From: Bacteroidota bacterium
Lineage (GTDB): Bacteria; Bacteroidota; Bacteroidia; Chitinophagales; Saprospiraceae
NCBI GenBank assembly: GCA_020160935.1
Contig: JAIUPL010000009.1
Coordinates: 124,001-188,000, forward strand
DNA: 64,000 bases
Direction of reading: 5' to 3'
Positions within the stretch are counted from its first letter, which is position 1. The number at the start of each line of letters is the position of its first letter. The translations under genes and the position numbers were made by a program. Shown here one piece after another: positions 45,032 to 52,929 of this stretch. A model generated the notes under the pieces. The model was not told the DNA's origin. It searched no databases and saw only the letters and a list, made by a program, of their open reading frames with translations.

Positions 45032-46054
45032 TTATGGCATGCTGCGTTTCAAAAGTTGCCAACCTTGTTCAAATACCTGGGCTGCCGGAATCACCATCAT
45101 CAGATACAACACAATACTCGATGTATGCAACACCGCAGCGCCCAGCATCCACATACAAAGGTGGAGTACCAACACATGGATCAGGTACAAGGAATAGGAA
45201 AAGCCGTTGATCCAGAGGAAAAAACGGATCAGCCAGGGCAAAAGGTTTTTTCCCATTCTGTACACGAAAAGACTGAGTGCGGTGTATCCCAAAAACGCCG
45301 GAATGTCATTAAAAATGCGGCCTGTGTCGCCCAGTTTTGCCACCATTCCTATCATCAATCCTGTGAAAAACAACCCAACGCCCAGAAAGAACCATACATA
45401 ACGATTGGTTTCAAGGGCATTTTGCAGGTTTGTTTTTTGCGTTTTTACAGCCTTTGCCAATGCCATCCCCAGCGCAAATTCCCACAAAAACTGAAGGAAA
45501 AAACTGTTCCACACGCGAAATTCGCTTTTCCCCAAACCATACACCAGCAGCCACCAACCCAGCGAAAGAGAAAAGGCAAGGGCCAGAAACATTTTTCCCG
45601 ACATCTTTTTTTGCACCCAGTACAGCCCCGGGAAAACCAGGTAAAACTGCATGATGGCGCTGACAAACCAGAAATGCCCGCCAAAACTTTCTATGTAGCG
45701 CTCAAAAAACATCTGGTACAGGCCCACGCCGGCCAGCCATGCATCCCAGCCATCTGGGAAAATGCCCAGCCAGGCCGCTGCTGCCCAACTCAGGGTAAGC
45801 GCCAGCACATAGGGCGCCCACACCTTGCTCATGCGCCGCCGATAAAACGACCACAAGCCATCCTGCCCGGCCGACCACGCCAGCCCGAAACCCGACAATG
45901 CAAAAAACAGGTGTACACCCGTGCCGCCAAATACAATGGCTCTTTGCAAAGGCTCCGGCAGCGCCATCTGCTGCAAGGCATGGTAGCACACGATGGTTAC
46001 AATGGCATAGCCTTTGGCAAAATCGATGTATTCGATACGGGCTGACACAGGCAA
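45032..46054 (-). CDS. Acyltransferase 3 family membrane protein
   Basis: 340 residues with about ten membrane helices. RIEYIDFAKGYAIVTIVCYHAL at the N terminus carries the conserved His of the OafA/NodX-type acyltransferase family, and GGTGVHLFFALSGFGLAW and FYRRRMSKVWAPY follow. These enzymes O-acetylate exported glycans. It is the third acylation-related gene of the operon beside the MBOAT and SGNH genes, and starts four bases after the GT2 stop. Confidence 0.9.
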   Translation of the reverse strand: MPVSARIEYIDFAKGYAIVTIVCYHALQQMALPEPLQRAIVFGGTGVHLFFALSGFGLAWSAGQDGLWSFYRRRMSKVWAPYVLALTLSWAAAAWLGIFPDGWDAWLAGVGLYQMFFERYIESFGGHFWFVSAIMQFYLVFPGLYWVQKKMSGKMFLALAFSLSLGWWLLVYGLGKSEFRVWNSFFLQFLWEFALGMALAKAVKTQKTNLQNALETNRYVWFFLGVGLFFTGLMIGMVAKLGDTGRIFNDIPAFLGYTALSLFVYRMGKNLLPWLIRFFLWINGFSYSLYLIHVLVLHLCMWMLGAAVLHTSSIVLYLMMVIPAAQVFEQGWQLLKRSMP

Positions 46055-46058
46055 GGGA

Positions 46059-47306
46059 TCAGGGTTGTTCGGAAGAAGGCGGCTCGGCGCGCCCCACTAC
46101 CTCGTCTACGGAAACGTATTTTTTATGTTCGGTATGCTGGAAGTTTTTGTTGGGATTGCGCATTTTAAACAGGCCTGTAAATTGCCGCCACACAAATTTT
46201 GGCGCCTGCCACACCACGTCCCGCACAGGTTTCGGGGCAGCGTCCAGTTGCAATACCAGCGGAATATTGATGGAAAATATCGCCAGGCCCAGCAGGAGCG
46301 CCAGCGACCAGAGGGGCGAAATCAGCAGCCCCAACAAGGCCAGCAGCCCGGCGGCACCCACCTGAATAAACATCGGCAGGGCCATGGTCACCCACCCGAA
46401 ATAGAACTGTTTAAAACTCCATCGACTCAAGCCTTTCCACAGCAGACCGGTCGAGTTGGGCAGGTTTTGGAAATAGGAAAAAAGCCAGCGGCTGCGCTGT
46501 GTTTCCACGGCCGCGCCGGTATCCACTTTTTCGTCGTACACCAGTGCTTTTCGGGCGTAGGCAATGGTTTGATCGTTGCGCAACAGGAAGTTTTGCAGGA
46601 TTTTATCTTCCTGCAACATCTTTTTCCATTGGTGCTGTCCTTGCTCGATCTCCGGGGAAGCGAGGTATGCTTCGTACAGGGCTGTTTCAGTAGCCATACC
46701 CGAACCGCTGATGACAGACGAGCCGCCCAGCAGCCAGGGAATGTAACGTTCGATATAGTTTTTGTAATGTTCGCCCATACTATCGAGGGCGGCATAGGTG
46801 GAATCAAGGTTTTTGGCGGTGCGCTGGCCCTGAATGCATTGAAGGCCTGAAGCAGCATAGCGGCTAATTTCTTCCAGAAATTGCGGATGCGCCAGGTTGT
46901 CGGCGTCGAACACGGCAATGTAATCCGGTCTGCGCTGGAAATTAGCCATGGCGTATTTAATGCTTTTGGCTTTCAGGCGCAGCGGCGGGTCGGGGCGGAG
47001 TGCGATGAATCGTTCGTCGGAAATACCAAAATCGAATTCTGCACATTCGTCGGCTACCAGATAAACGATCAATCTGTCATGTGTTTGCCGGAGCAGCGAT
47101 TCCACCAGCGGTTTTGCAATTTCTACATTCCTGTAGGCAGTAATGATGCAGGCATAATCGAAAGGCGTCGGGCGTTGCGGAGGTGGGTTTTCGATGCGCT
47201 CCCTGCCCAGCCACTGTGCCAGCAGTACCGTAATGAAGGGGTACAGCAACTGCGCCAGCAGGAGACAGGCCGCTATGGAAAAAAGAATGCGAATAAAATC
47301 GGTCAT
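46059..47306 (-). CDS. Membrane glycosyltransferase, family 2
   Basis: 415 residues. An N-terminal membrane helix (about 7-32), a GT-A domain with the metal-binding FDADN, the acceptor-side EDKILQNF and the QRSRW motif typical of processive GT2 enzymes, then two to three C-terminal helices (about 290-350). This resembles polysaccharide synthases of the BcsA/NodC type but shorter. It probably extends or initiates the exopolysaccharide chain at the inner membrane. Sits mid-operon, 22 bp after the preceding GT2. Confidence 0.87.
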   Translation of the reverse strand: MTDFIRILFSIAACLLLAQLLYPFITVLLAQWLGRERIENPPPQRPTPFDYACIITAYRNVEIAKPLVESLLRQTHDRLIVYLVADECAEFDFGISDERFIALRPDPPLRLKAKSIKYAMANFQRRPDYIAVFDADNLAHPQFLEEISRYAASGLQCIQGQRTAKNLDSTYAALDSMGEHYKNYIERYIPWLLGGSSVISGSGMATETALYEAYLASPEIEQGQHQWKKMLQEDKILQNFLLRNDQTIAYARKALVYDEKVDTGAAVETQRSRWLFSYFQNLPNSTGLLWKGLSRWSFKQFYFGWVTMALPMFIQVGAAGLLALLGLLISPLWSLALLLGLAIFSINIPLVLQLDAAPKPVRDVVWQAPKFVWRQFTGLFKMRNPNKNFQHTEHKKYVSVDEVVGRAEPPSSEQP

Positions 47307-47328
47307 ATTAAAAATAAAATTCGGGATC

Positions 47329-48219
47329 TCAGCCCATGCTCTTGTTCATTGCGCCCCGTAAAAACGCCCGCAAATTATCCCATTCGCCCCGGATAACATA
47401 GGAAACAGTGTTTTTCGGTACCGTCACCAGCCACCAGAAAACCTGAAACACGGCCTTTTGAGCAGCACTGAAATGCCTCTGCATAAACCACATGCGGTTG
47501 CGGGTCATGTAATACGTTTTCAGGGCGCCCATTTTTTCCACCGTCATGCTTTCCTTGTGGTACACCCGGGCGAGCGGTTGCACCCGGATTTCATAACCGG
47601 CCCGGCGTATGCGTTCGCTCCAGTCGAGTTCTTCATAATACAGGAAAAAATCCTCCCGCATGGGCCCCATATGATCGATCACACGGCGTGGCGCCATCAT
47701 GGCAGCACCGTGTGCGTATGCTGTTATGACGGGTTCCGTATATTGGCCCTGGTCGGTTTCCTTGTTGCCTACAATGCTGTTTCGGCCCGTAAGCGGATGA
47801 ATCGGAGTCATACCCGCATATTGAATGGTGTCGGGGCCACCCGAGCCATCGGGCATATAGCATATAAGCGGGCTCACAATGCCTGCCTTCGGATATTGCT
47901 CAAACACATCCAGCAACTGACGAATAGCACCATTGGTCAATTCCGCGTCGTTGTTGATAAAGAACAGGAACGCACCCGTAGCATGCGGCAGCGCCAGGTT
48001 GTTGCCACCGGCAAAGCCCAGGTTGCGTTCGCTCCGCACGAAAACGACCTCGGGGAAGCATTCCCGAAACAAATGTTCGTCATTTATCTCGCTGGCATTG
48101 TCCACAACAATCACCTCCACATTCCGGTAGTCCTGCCGGCGAATGCTTTCCAGCAGCGCACAGGTAAGGTCTGGCTGGTTGAAATGTACCGTAATCAGCG
48201 TAACCTTCGGCTCAGACAT
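47329..48219 (-). CDS. Glycosyltransferase family 2 (rhamnosyltransferase-like)
   Basis: 296 residues. The GT-A motifs are VTLITVHFNQPDLT, VIVVDNASEINDE, NLGFAGGNNLAL, FFINNDAEL (metal site), and EELDWSERIRRAGYEI. Relatives add rhamnose or related sugars to polysaccharide repeats. ATG at 48219 overlaps the upstream sugar transferase stop by eight bases, indicating coupled translation; a longer frame from 48300 would overlap the previous gene heavily. Confidence 0.9.
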   Translation of the reverse strand: MSEPKVTLITVHFNQPDLTCALLESIRRQDYRNVEVIVVDNASEINDEHLFRECFPEVVFVRSERNLGFAGGNNLALPHATGAFLFFINNDAELTNGAIRQLLDVFEQYPKAGIVSPLICYMPDGSGGPDTIQYAGMTPIHPLTGRNSIVGNKETDQGQYTEPVITAYAHGAAMMAPRRVIDHMGPMREDFFLYYEELDWSERIRRAGYEIRVQPLARVYHKESMTVEKMGALKTYYMTRNRMWFMQRHFSAAQKAVFQVFWWLVTVPKNTVSYVIRGEWDNLRAFLRGAMNKSMG

Positions 48220-49309
48220 TCTCGTGCTGGATAAATGCTCCCAGTGTCTGTCGCATGATGCGCAGATCTGACCAGGTGTTGTTGTTTTGGGCGTACACAA
48301 TATCGAGGTTGATGCGGTCTTCGACGCTCATATGCGAGCGGCCGCGTTTGGTTACCTGCCACAGGCCGGTGATGCCTGCGGGGGCCATGAAACGCGTGCT
48401 CCACTCGTCGCAGGTGAGCATTTCGGCCTCGTATTGTGGCAAAGGGCGATTCCCTACCAGCGACATATCGCCGCGCAACACATTCAGCAATTGTGGCAAT
48501 TCATCGATGCTGTATTTGCGGATAAATCGCCCGACGCGGGTGATTCTCGGATCATCGGTAAATTTTACAAATACTGATTTTTTACCCTGATACTGATTCA
48601 GGTGGCGATATTCCTGCAGGCGTTGCTCGGCATCGCGATACATGGAACGAAATTTCCAGAAATCAAACAATTGGTACCCTCGTCCGACACGTTTGGAACG
48701 ATACAAAATGGGGCCCGGCGATTCGAGCCAGATGGCAATCGCCGTCGGAATCCATACCGGTGCAGTCAGGGCAATACCGGCAATTGCGCCAATAATATCC
48801 AGAATGCGTTTAAATGGTTTGATTTTAAATTCAAAATTATGCTCAATGGTTTGTGGCGCAGCAGCGAGGATTTTTTGCTTGAACTGCATCAGAAAATCGA
48901 GCCGGGCTACCAGTGCGCTCCAATCTACGGGGCTTTGGTAACAGTCGTCGATCCCATTGGCCATCAGTGTTTCCGTAGAAACTGCACAGTCGCCATCTGC
49001 CAGCACGATCAAGGGAATGCGACGAAGGCGCGGGTGTGCCATGATCTGGCGCGGAAGCCGGAAATCATCCTGAACAAGCCATTCTGTTTTGAAAAAAACA
49101 GCCGTTTGTTCGGCCGTTTCCGAATCGGTAATTTGGTTTAATAACCATTGGTACACTTTAAACGGGTTATTTTCCCGTAATAGTGCATAATGAGGGTCGT
49201 ACGCAGGGAAACCAAGAATATGGTTATGAAGGGTGTTTTCAAAACCCACAAAAAATATGTTTCGTACGAAAGGCGGAGTAGCGATTTCAAAAGTGTCTGT
49301 GGTGTTCAT
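48212..49309 (-). CDS. Undecaprenyl-phosphate sugar transferase with degenerate receiver domain
   Basis: 365 residues. The C-terminal half (about 165-365) is a bacterial sugar transferase (WcaJ/PglC-like): KRILDIIGAIAGIALTAPVW helix, RSKRVGRGYQLFDFWKFRSM, ITRVGRFIRKYSIDELPQL, GDMSLVGNRPLP and GITGLWQV. It starts glycan repeats on undecaprenyl phosphate. The N-terminal half (about 10-155) looks like a response-regulator receiver that has lost its catalytic residues: IPLIVLADGD and NGIDDCYQSPVDWSALVARL match the end of such a domain, with Ser where Lys is expected. Start uncertain (49309 preferred; 49339 possible). It follows a receiver-only response regulator. Confidence 0.87.
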   Translation of the reverse strand: MNTTDTFEIATPPFVRNIFFVGFENTLHNHILGFPAYDPHYALLRENNPFKVYQWLLNQITDSETAEQTAVFFKTEWLVQDDFRLPRQIMAHPRLRRIPLIVLADGDCAVSTETLMANGIDDCYQSPVDWSALVARLDFLMQFKQKILAAAPQTIEHNFEFKIKPFKRILDIIGAIAGIALTAPVWIPTAIAIWLESPGPILYRSKRVGRGYQLFDFWKFRSMYRDAEQRLQEYRHLNQYQGKKSVFVKFTDDPRITRVGRFIRKYSIDELPQLLNVLRGDMSLVGNRPLPQYEAEMLTCDEWSTRFMAPAGITGLWQVTKRGRSHMSVEDRINLDIVYAQNNNTWSDLRIMRQTLGAFIQHENV

Positions 49310-49464
49310 AATACAGCGGTGTTTGTCAGAATGCTGCATCAGAAGGAAGGAATGGCCGTCATAAATACCAGCATCATGAAATGGATTCGTAGTAGTATAC
49401 GATCCAATCAGAAGCCTGGATTTTTCCAAGCCGAAGCGCCCCTCTAATCAGCAGATGAGAAGGA

Positions 49465-49830
49465 TTACCCAACAATTCGAATCAGTTGATCCTGCAACTG
49501 AACGGGGTTGAAAGGTTTTCGGAAATAGCCGGAAATACCCAGTTGTTGAAACTGTTGTTCTTCCTCATGGCTATCGGCGCCACTGATAATTACGACAGGA
49601 ATTTTTGAAAACAGCCCGCTGCATCGCAGGTTCGAGAGAAAGGATGCGCCGTCGAGTTCGGGCATCCGGGCATCTGAAATGATGACGTCTGGCAAGACAC
49701 CTTTACTGAGCCAGCCCATGGCTTCGAGTCCGTTTCGCGCACCTACGACCTCAAATTTTTTGGATAGGAACGCGCCGATGATGTACCGAAGATTGTCATG
49801 ATCTTCGATGAGGAGTACCTTTTTGTTCAT
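49465..49830 (-). CDS. Single-domain response regulator
   Basis: 121 residues, one receiver domain with the acidic pair Glu9-Asp10, phospho-acceptor Asp53 in ISDARMPELDG, the Ser of VVIISGAD and the conserved Lys in YFRKPF. There is no output domain. As the first gene of the exopolysaccharide operon it may modulate the biosynthetic machinery by protein contact, possibly with the receiver-like part of the sugar transferase encoded next; this link is inferred. No histidine kinase is nearby. Confidence 0.92.
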   Translation of the reverse strand: MNKKVLLIEDHDNLRYIIGAFLSKKFEVVGARNGLEAMGWLSKGVLPDVIISDARMPELDGASFLSNLRCSGLFSKIPVVIISGADSHEEEQQFQQLGISGYFRKPFNPVQLQDQLIRIVG

Positions 49831-50356
49831 GGAATTGCACGGTTATCGTGAGATAATATGGTGGATTAAAAAGTGTTTGTCTTTTGATTCAGCAAAATGC
49901 GACATAGGTACTGTGTGGATTAAAATAAAATTGCGAAGTCCTTTCAAAAACAAGTACTTCAGACGGGTATATAAACCGCATGCGGGATATATGTCAAGTA
50001 TTGCGCCAAATTTTAAAATAAATAAACACTTATATGTTAAAATTTGTGCTGTTGCAAAGATAGCATTTCTATCTGCAAAAAAAATACCGCTTATGGTTAA
50101 ATCATTCTCACACATGCTCAAAATCTGGCCATTCCCTCATTCAAGCATCTTTAAGCGAGTCAATTTAAAGATAAATACGACTTCCTGACAGAGTCAGATG
50201 TCGGCTACCCGTCCATTAACACATTTTACCGCATGATTCCTGCTATGCATAAGCGCCTGACTTTCAAGATTGGCTATCCTTGAGCACAACAAAAACCAAT
50301 TACACGCTCTTATCTTTGCCGCGTTTTCACCATCTCGGCACCTTTTACCGCAACTA
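49831..50356. other. AT-rich divergent spacer between the response regulator and a GT2 gene
   Basis: About 525 bp. A plus-strand frame of 126 codons (49808-50188) has no credible start or family pattern. The region holds a palindrome (49969-49992), a minus-strand TATCTTTG box (50055-50062) that could drive the operon with a leader near 215 bases, and a plus-strand TATCTTTG (50311-50318) before the GT2 ATG. It is the most AT-rich stretch here and probably carries the regulation of both units. Confidence 0.5.
49969..49992. promoter_or_regulatory. Possible operator dyad
   Basis: CCGCATGCGG flanked by ATATA and TATAT at symmetric distance, in the divergent regulatory gap. A transcription-factor site is plausible; nothing identifies the factor. 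Confidence 0.3.
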
Positions 50357-51547
50357 ATGCGCACCGAACTACTCGAAGCCCTGTTTTGGATCGGCACGTT
50401 TGTCGTTTTTTATGCCTATCTCGGCTACGGGCTGCTACTATTTGCCTGCGTATGGGTAAAAAGGCATTTTTCCAAGCGCGCTCCTGAGACGAATATTTTG
50501 CCTCCGGTCACTTTTATCGTCTGTGCATACAACGAACAGGACTGGATGGCACAAAAAATTGCCAACTCGATTGCGCTGGATTACCCGCCCGATCTGATCC
50601 GCTTTTTATTTGTGACCGATGGCTCGAACGACGGTACCGATACGATTGTACAGACATACCCCTACCCGCCTGGAATTCAATGGCAATTATTACACCAATC
50701 TGAACGCAGGGGCAAAATTGCGGCATTCCAGCGCGCCATGTTGTCGGTACAAACGCCTATAGTCGTCAGCACCGACGCCAATACGGTGGTGAACCGGGAG
50801 GCTATTCGGCGAATTGTCGGGCATTTTGCCGATCCGCAGGTAGGCGCTGTGGCAGGGGAAAAACGAATTTCCATGGCAGAACGCGACGATGCCAGCAGCG
50901 CCGGGGAAGGTATTTACTGGAAATATGAGAGCACCCTGAAAAAATGGGATGCAGAACTGTGGTCGGTGATCGGCGCGGCAGGCGAACTGTTTGCATTCCG
51001 CACGGAAGTGTATGAGCACGTTCCGGCAGATACGATTGTCGAGGATTTTTACCTCACCATGCGCATTGCACAAAAGGGGTATCGGGTGCAGTACGAGCCC
51101 GGCGCCTGGGCGGCCGAAAGTTCGTCGGTATCTGTTTCAGAGGAATTGAAGCGCAAGGTGCGCATTGCTGCAGGTGGTTTGCAGGCGGTGGCCCGGCTGG
51201 CGCCGCTGCTCAATATTTTCCGGTACGGAGTGTTGTCATTTCAGTATATCTCGCATCGGGTGTTGCGCTGGACGCTGGCGCCGCTCCTGTTGCCGGTGTT
51301 GCTGCTGACGAATGTTGCATTGGCAGCCTCCGGAAGTGCCCTGTATCAGGTTTTGCTGCTTTGTCAGGTAATTTTTTACTTGGCGGCCCTGGCAGGCTAT
51401 GTGCTCGAACGGCGCAAAATGAAGGTCAAGGCGTTTTTTATTCCCTATTACTTCTGTGTGATGAATTATTCCATGTATGCCGGTTTTTTTCGGATTATTC
51501 GTGGCAACCAGACTGTATTATGGGAAAAAGCGCAACGAAGCGTCTAA
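50357..51547 (+). CDS. Membrane glycosyltransferase, family 2
   Basis: 396 residues. An N-terminal membrane helix (ALFWIGTFVVFYAYLGYGLLLF) precedes the GT-A core: VTFIVCAYNEQ, FVTDGSNDGT, STDANTVV (metal site), VAGEKRI and EDFYLTMRI with an RKVR segment, then three C-terminal helices. It resembles processive polysaccharide synthases. ATG at 50357 is chosen because the membrane helix follows; the 29-residue extension to 50270 covers the promoter box at 50311-50318. It is transcribed away from the exopolysaccharide operon and its end overlaps the minus-strand mvaA end by 30 bp. Confidence 0.88.
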   Translation: MRTELLEALFWIGTFVVFYAYLGYGLLLFACVWVKRHFSKRAPETNILPPVTFIVCAYNEQDWMAQKIANSIALDYPPDLIRFLFVTDGSNDGTDTIVQTYPYPPGIQWQLLHQSERRGKIAAFQRAMLSVQTPIVVSTDANTVVNREAIRRIVGHFADPQVGAVAGEKRISMAERDDASSAGEGIYWKYESTLKKWDAELWSVIGAAGELFAFRTEVYEHVPADTIVEDFYLTMRIAQKGYRVQYEPGAWAAESSSVSVSEELKRKVRIAAGGLQAVARLAPLLNIFRYGVLSFQYISHRVLRWTLAPLLLPVLLLTNVALAASGSALYQVLLLCQVIFYLAALAGYVLERRKMKVKAFFIPYYFCVMNYSMYAGFFRIIRGNQTVLWEKAQRSV

Positions 51548-52891
51548 CCTCCTCTCACCTCTCGCCTCTCGCCTCTCACCTCTCGCCTCTAAATACGCTC
51601 TTACTCCGCTAAAACTCACCGTTTGCGCCTGAAAATAATGTTGCGCTGCGGCCGCTTCTTCCGGCGTGGCGCCCAGGTGATTCAAAATATTGGTGAGGTG
51701 CATTTTCATATGTCCTTGCTGGATACCGGTTGTGATGAGGGAACGTACGGCTGCAAAATTTTGAGCCAGTCCCACGGCTGCCGTAATACACATCAGATCG
51801 CGGGCCGATGGCTGGCCCAGTATTTCCAGCGAACGTTTGGCCAGCGGGTGCAGGGCCGTCAGTCCACCAACAGTACCCATCGCGAGTGGCACCTCCAGTT
51901 CGAAGCGAAACATACCGTCTTGCACGGTGCAGCGACTCAGGCTGCGATATTGTCCGTCGCGTGCGGCATAAGTGTGTCCGCAGGCTTCGATAGCCCGGAA
52001 GTCGTTGCCCGTTGCCAGTACCACGGCATCTATACCATTGTAAATGCCTTTGTTGTGGGTGGTAGCCCGGTAAGGGTCTATTTGTGCAATGCGCACCGCC
52101 ATGGCAAAACGCCGGGCCAGGCTTTCAGCATCCATACCCTGTATGCGGGCCAGGTCGGCAAACGACGAAATGGGGCATTCCACCCAGGCGCGCACCAGGC
52201 AATCGGGGGTGTAGTTGGAAAGAATCGACATGACGACTTCCACATCGCGCTCCGTATCGCTGAGGCCTTGCGTATCTGTAAAAAATGCCTCCAGGGTCTC
52301 TGCAAAACGTTCCAGCACCGAATTGACAAAATTGGCGCCCATGCTGTCGCAGGTTTCGAATGACACGCGCAGTTGGTAGTAGTTCGGTTCTTCAGGAAAA
52401 TCAATCAATTCCACGCCCAGAATACCGCCTCCGCGTTTTTCCATGTTGGCCACCAGATCCGTACTGGAATCCAGCAAACGGGCGCGCAAAGCCGGGAAAA
52501 TTTCGCGCAGGCGTTCCGGTTCCCCAAACCATTGGAAATGCACCTGGCCGAGTTTCACCGTCCCGATCACTTCTGCGTGAAAACCGCCGCGTTCCTGCCA
52601 GAATTTGGCTGCACTGCTGGCGGCAGCCACCACACTGCTCTCTTCAATCACCATCGGCACGGCATACACTTTCCCGTTGATCAGGAAATTGGGTGCAATG
52701 CTGTAAGGCAGCACATAGTTGGCTATTGCATTTTCAGTAAACCCGTCTACCACGCGTTGTACGCCGTCGTCGGGATGCTGCCAGGTAGCCAGGTCGGCCG
52801 AGAATGCCTGCGGGTCGGTACTGAAATGTTCAGCCAGCCAGTTTATTTTTTCCTGTTTATCGAGTTTGGAAAAGCCGCTGATAAGACGCAT
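51518..52891 (-). CDS. mvaA: Hydroxymethylglutaryl-CoA reductase, class II
   Basis: 457 residues; reduces HMG-CoA to mevalonate, usually with NADH in this class. ETCDSMGANFVNSV, the catalytic Lys281 in THNKGIYNGIDAV, PLAMGTVGGLTALHP and the degradative-type (class II) order are clear. ATG at 52891 begins MRLISGFSKLDKQEK, the family N terminus; the longer frame reads through a repeat array and the neighbouring gene. The C-terminal tail EARGERREARGERR is translated from CCTCTCG heptamers. It lies directly after fni, so both work in isoprenoid precursor synthesis. Confidence 0.93.
   Translation of the reverse strand: MRLISGFSKLDKQEKINWLAEHFSTDPQAFSADLATWQHPDDGVQRVVDGFTENAIANYVLPYSIAPNFLINGKVYAVPMVIEESSVVAAASSAAKFWQERGGFHAEVIGTVKLGQVHFQWFGEPERLREIFPALRARLLDSSTDLVANMEKRGGGILGVELIDFPEEPNYYQLRVSFETCDSMGANFVNSVLERFAETLEAFFTDTQGLSDTERDVEVVMSILSNYTPDCLVRAWVECPISSFADLARIQGMDAESLARRFAMAVRIAQIDPYRATTHNKGIYNGIDAVVLATGNDFRAIEACGHTYAARDGQYRSLSRCTVQDGMFRFELEVPLAMGTVGGLTALHPLAKRSLEILGQPSARDLMCITAAVGLAQNFAAVRSLITTGIQQGHMKMHLTNILNHLGATPEEAAAAQHYFQAQTVSFSGVRAYLEARGERREARGERRLDASLRFFP
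51551..51590. repeat. CCTCTCA/CCTCTCG heptamer array
   Basis: Five exact heptamers plus a partial one (CCTCTCA, CCTCTCG twice, CCTCTCA, CCTCTCG). It begins four bases after the GT2 stop on the plus strand and encodes the tail of mvaA on the minus strand. Confidence 0.93.
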
Positions 52892-52894
52892 GAC

Positions 52895-52929
52895 AGAGGT
52901 GAGAGGTGAGAGGTGAGAAGTGAGAGGGG
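52895..52929. repeat. AGAGGTG heptamer array filling the fni-mvaA spacer
   Basis: Exactly five heptamers (AGAGGTG three times, AGAAGTG, AGAGGGG). The array occupies the spacer between the fni stop (52930) and the mvaA ATG (52891) almost to the base. Confidence 0.93.

Noticed and set aside
49808-50188. A 126-codon plus-strand frame in the AT-rich spacer
   Set aside because: Begins inside the response-regulator gene, has biased composition and no motif; the region looks regulatory.
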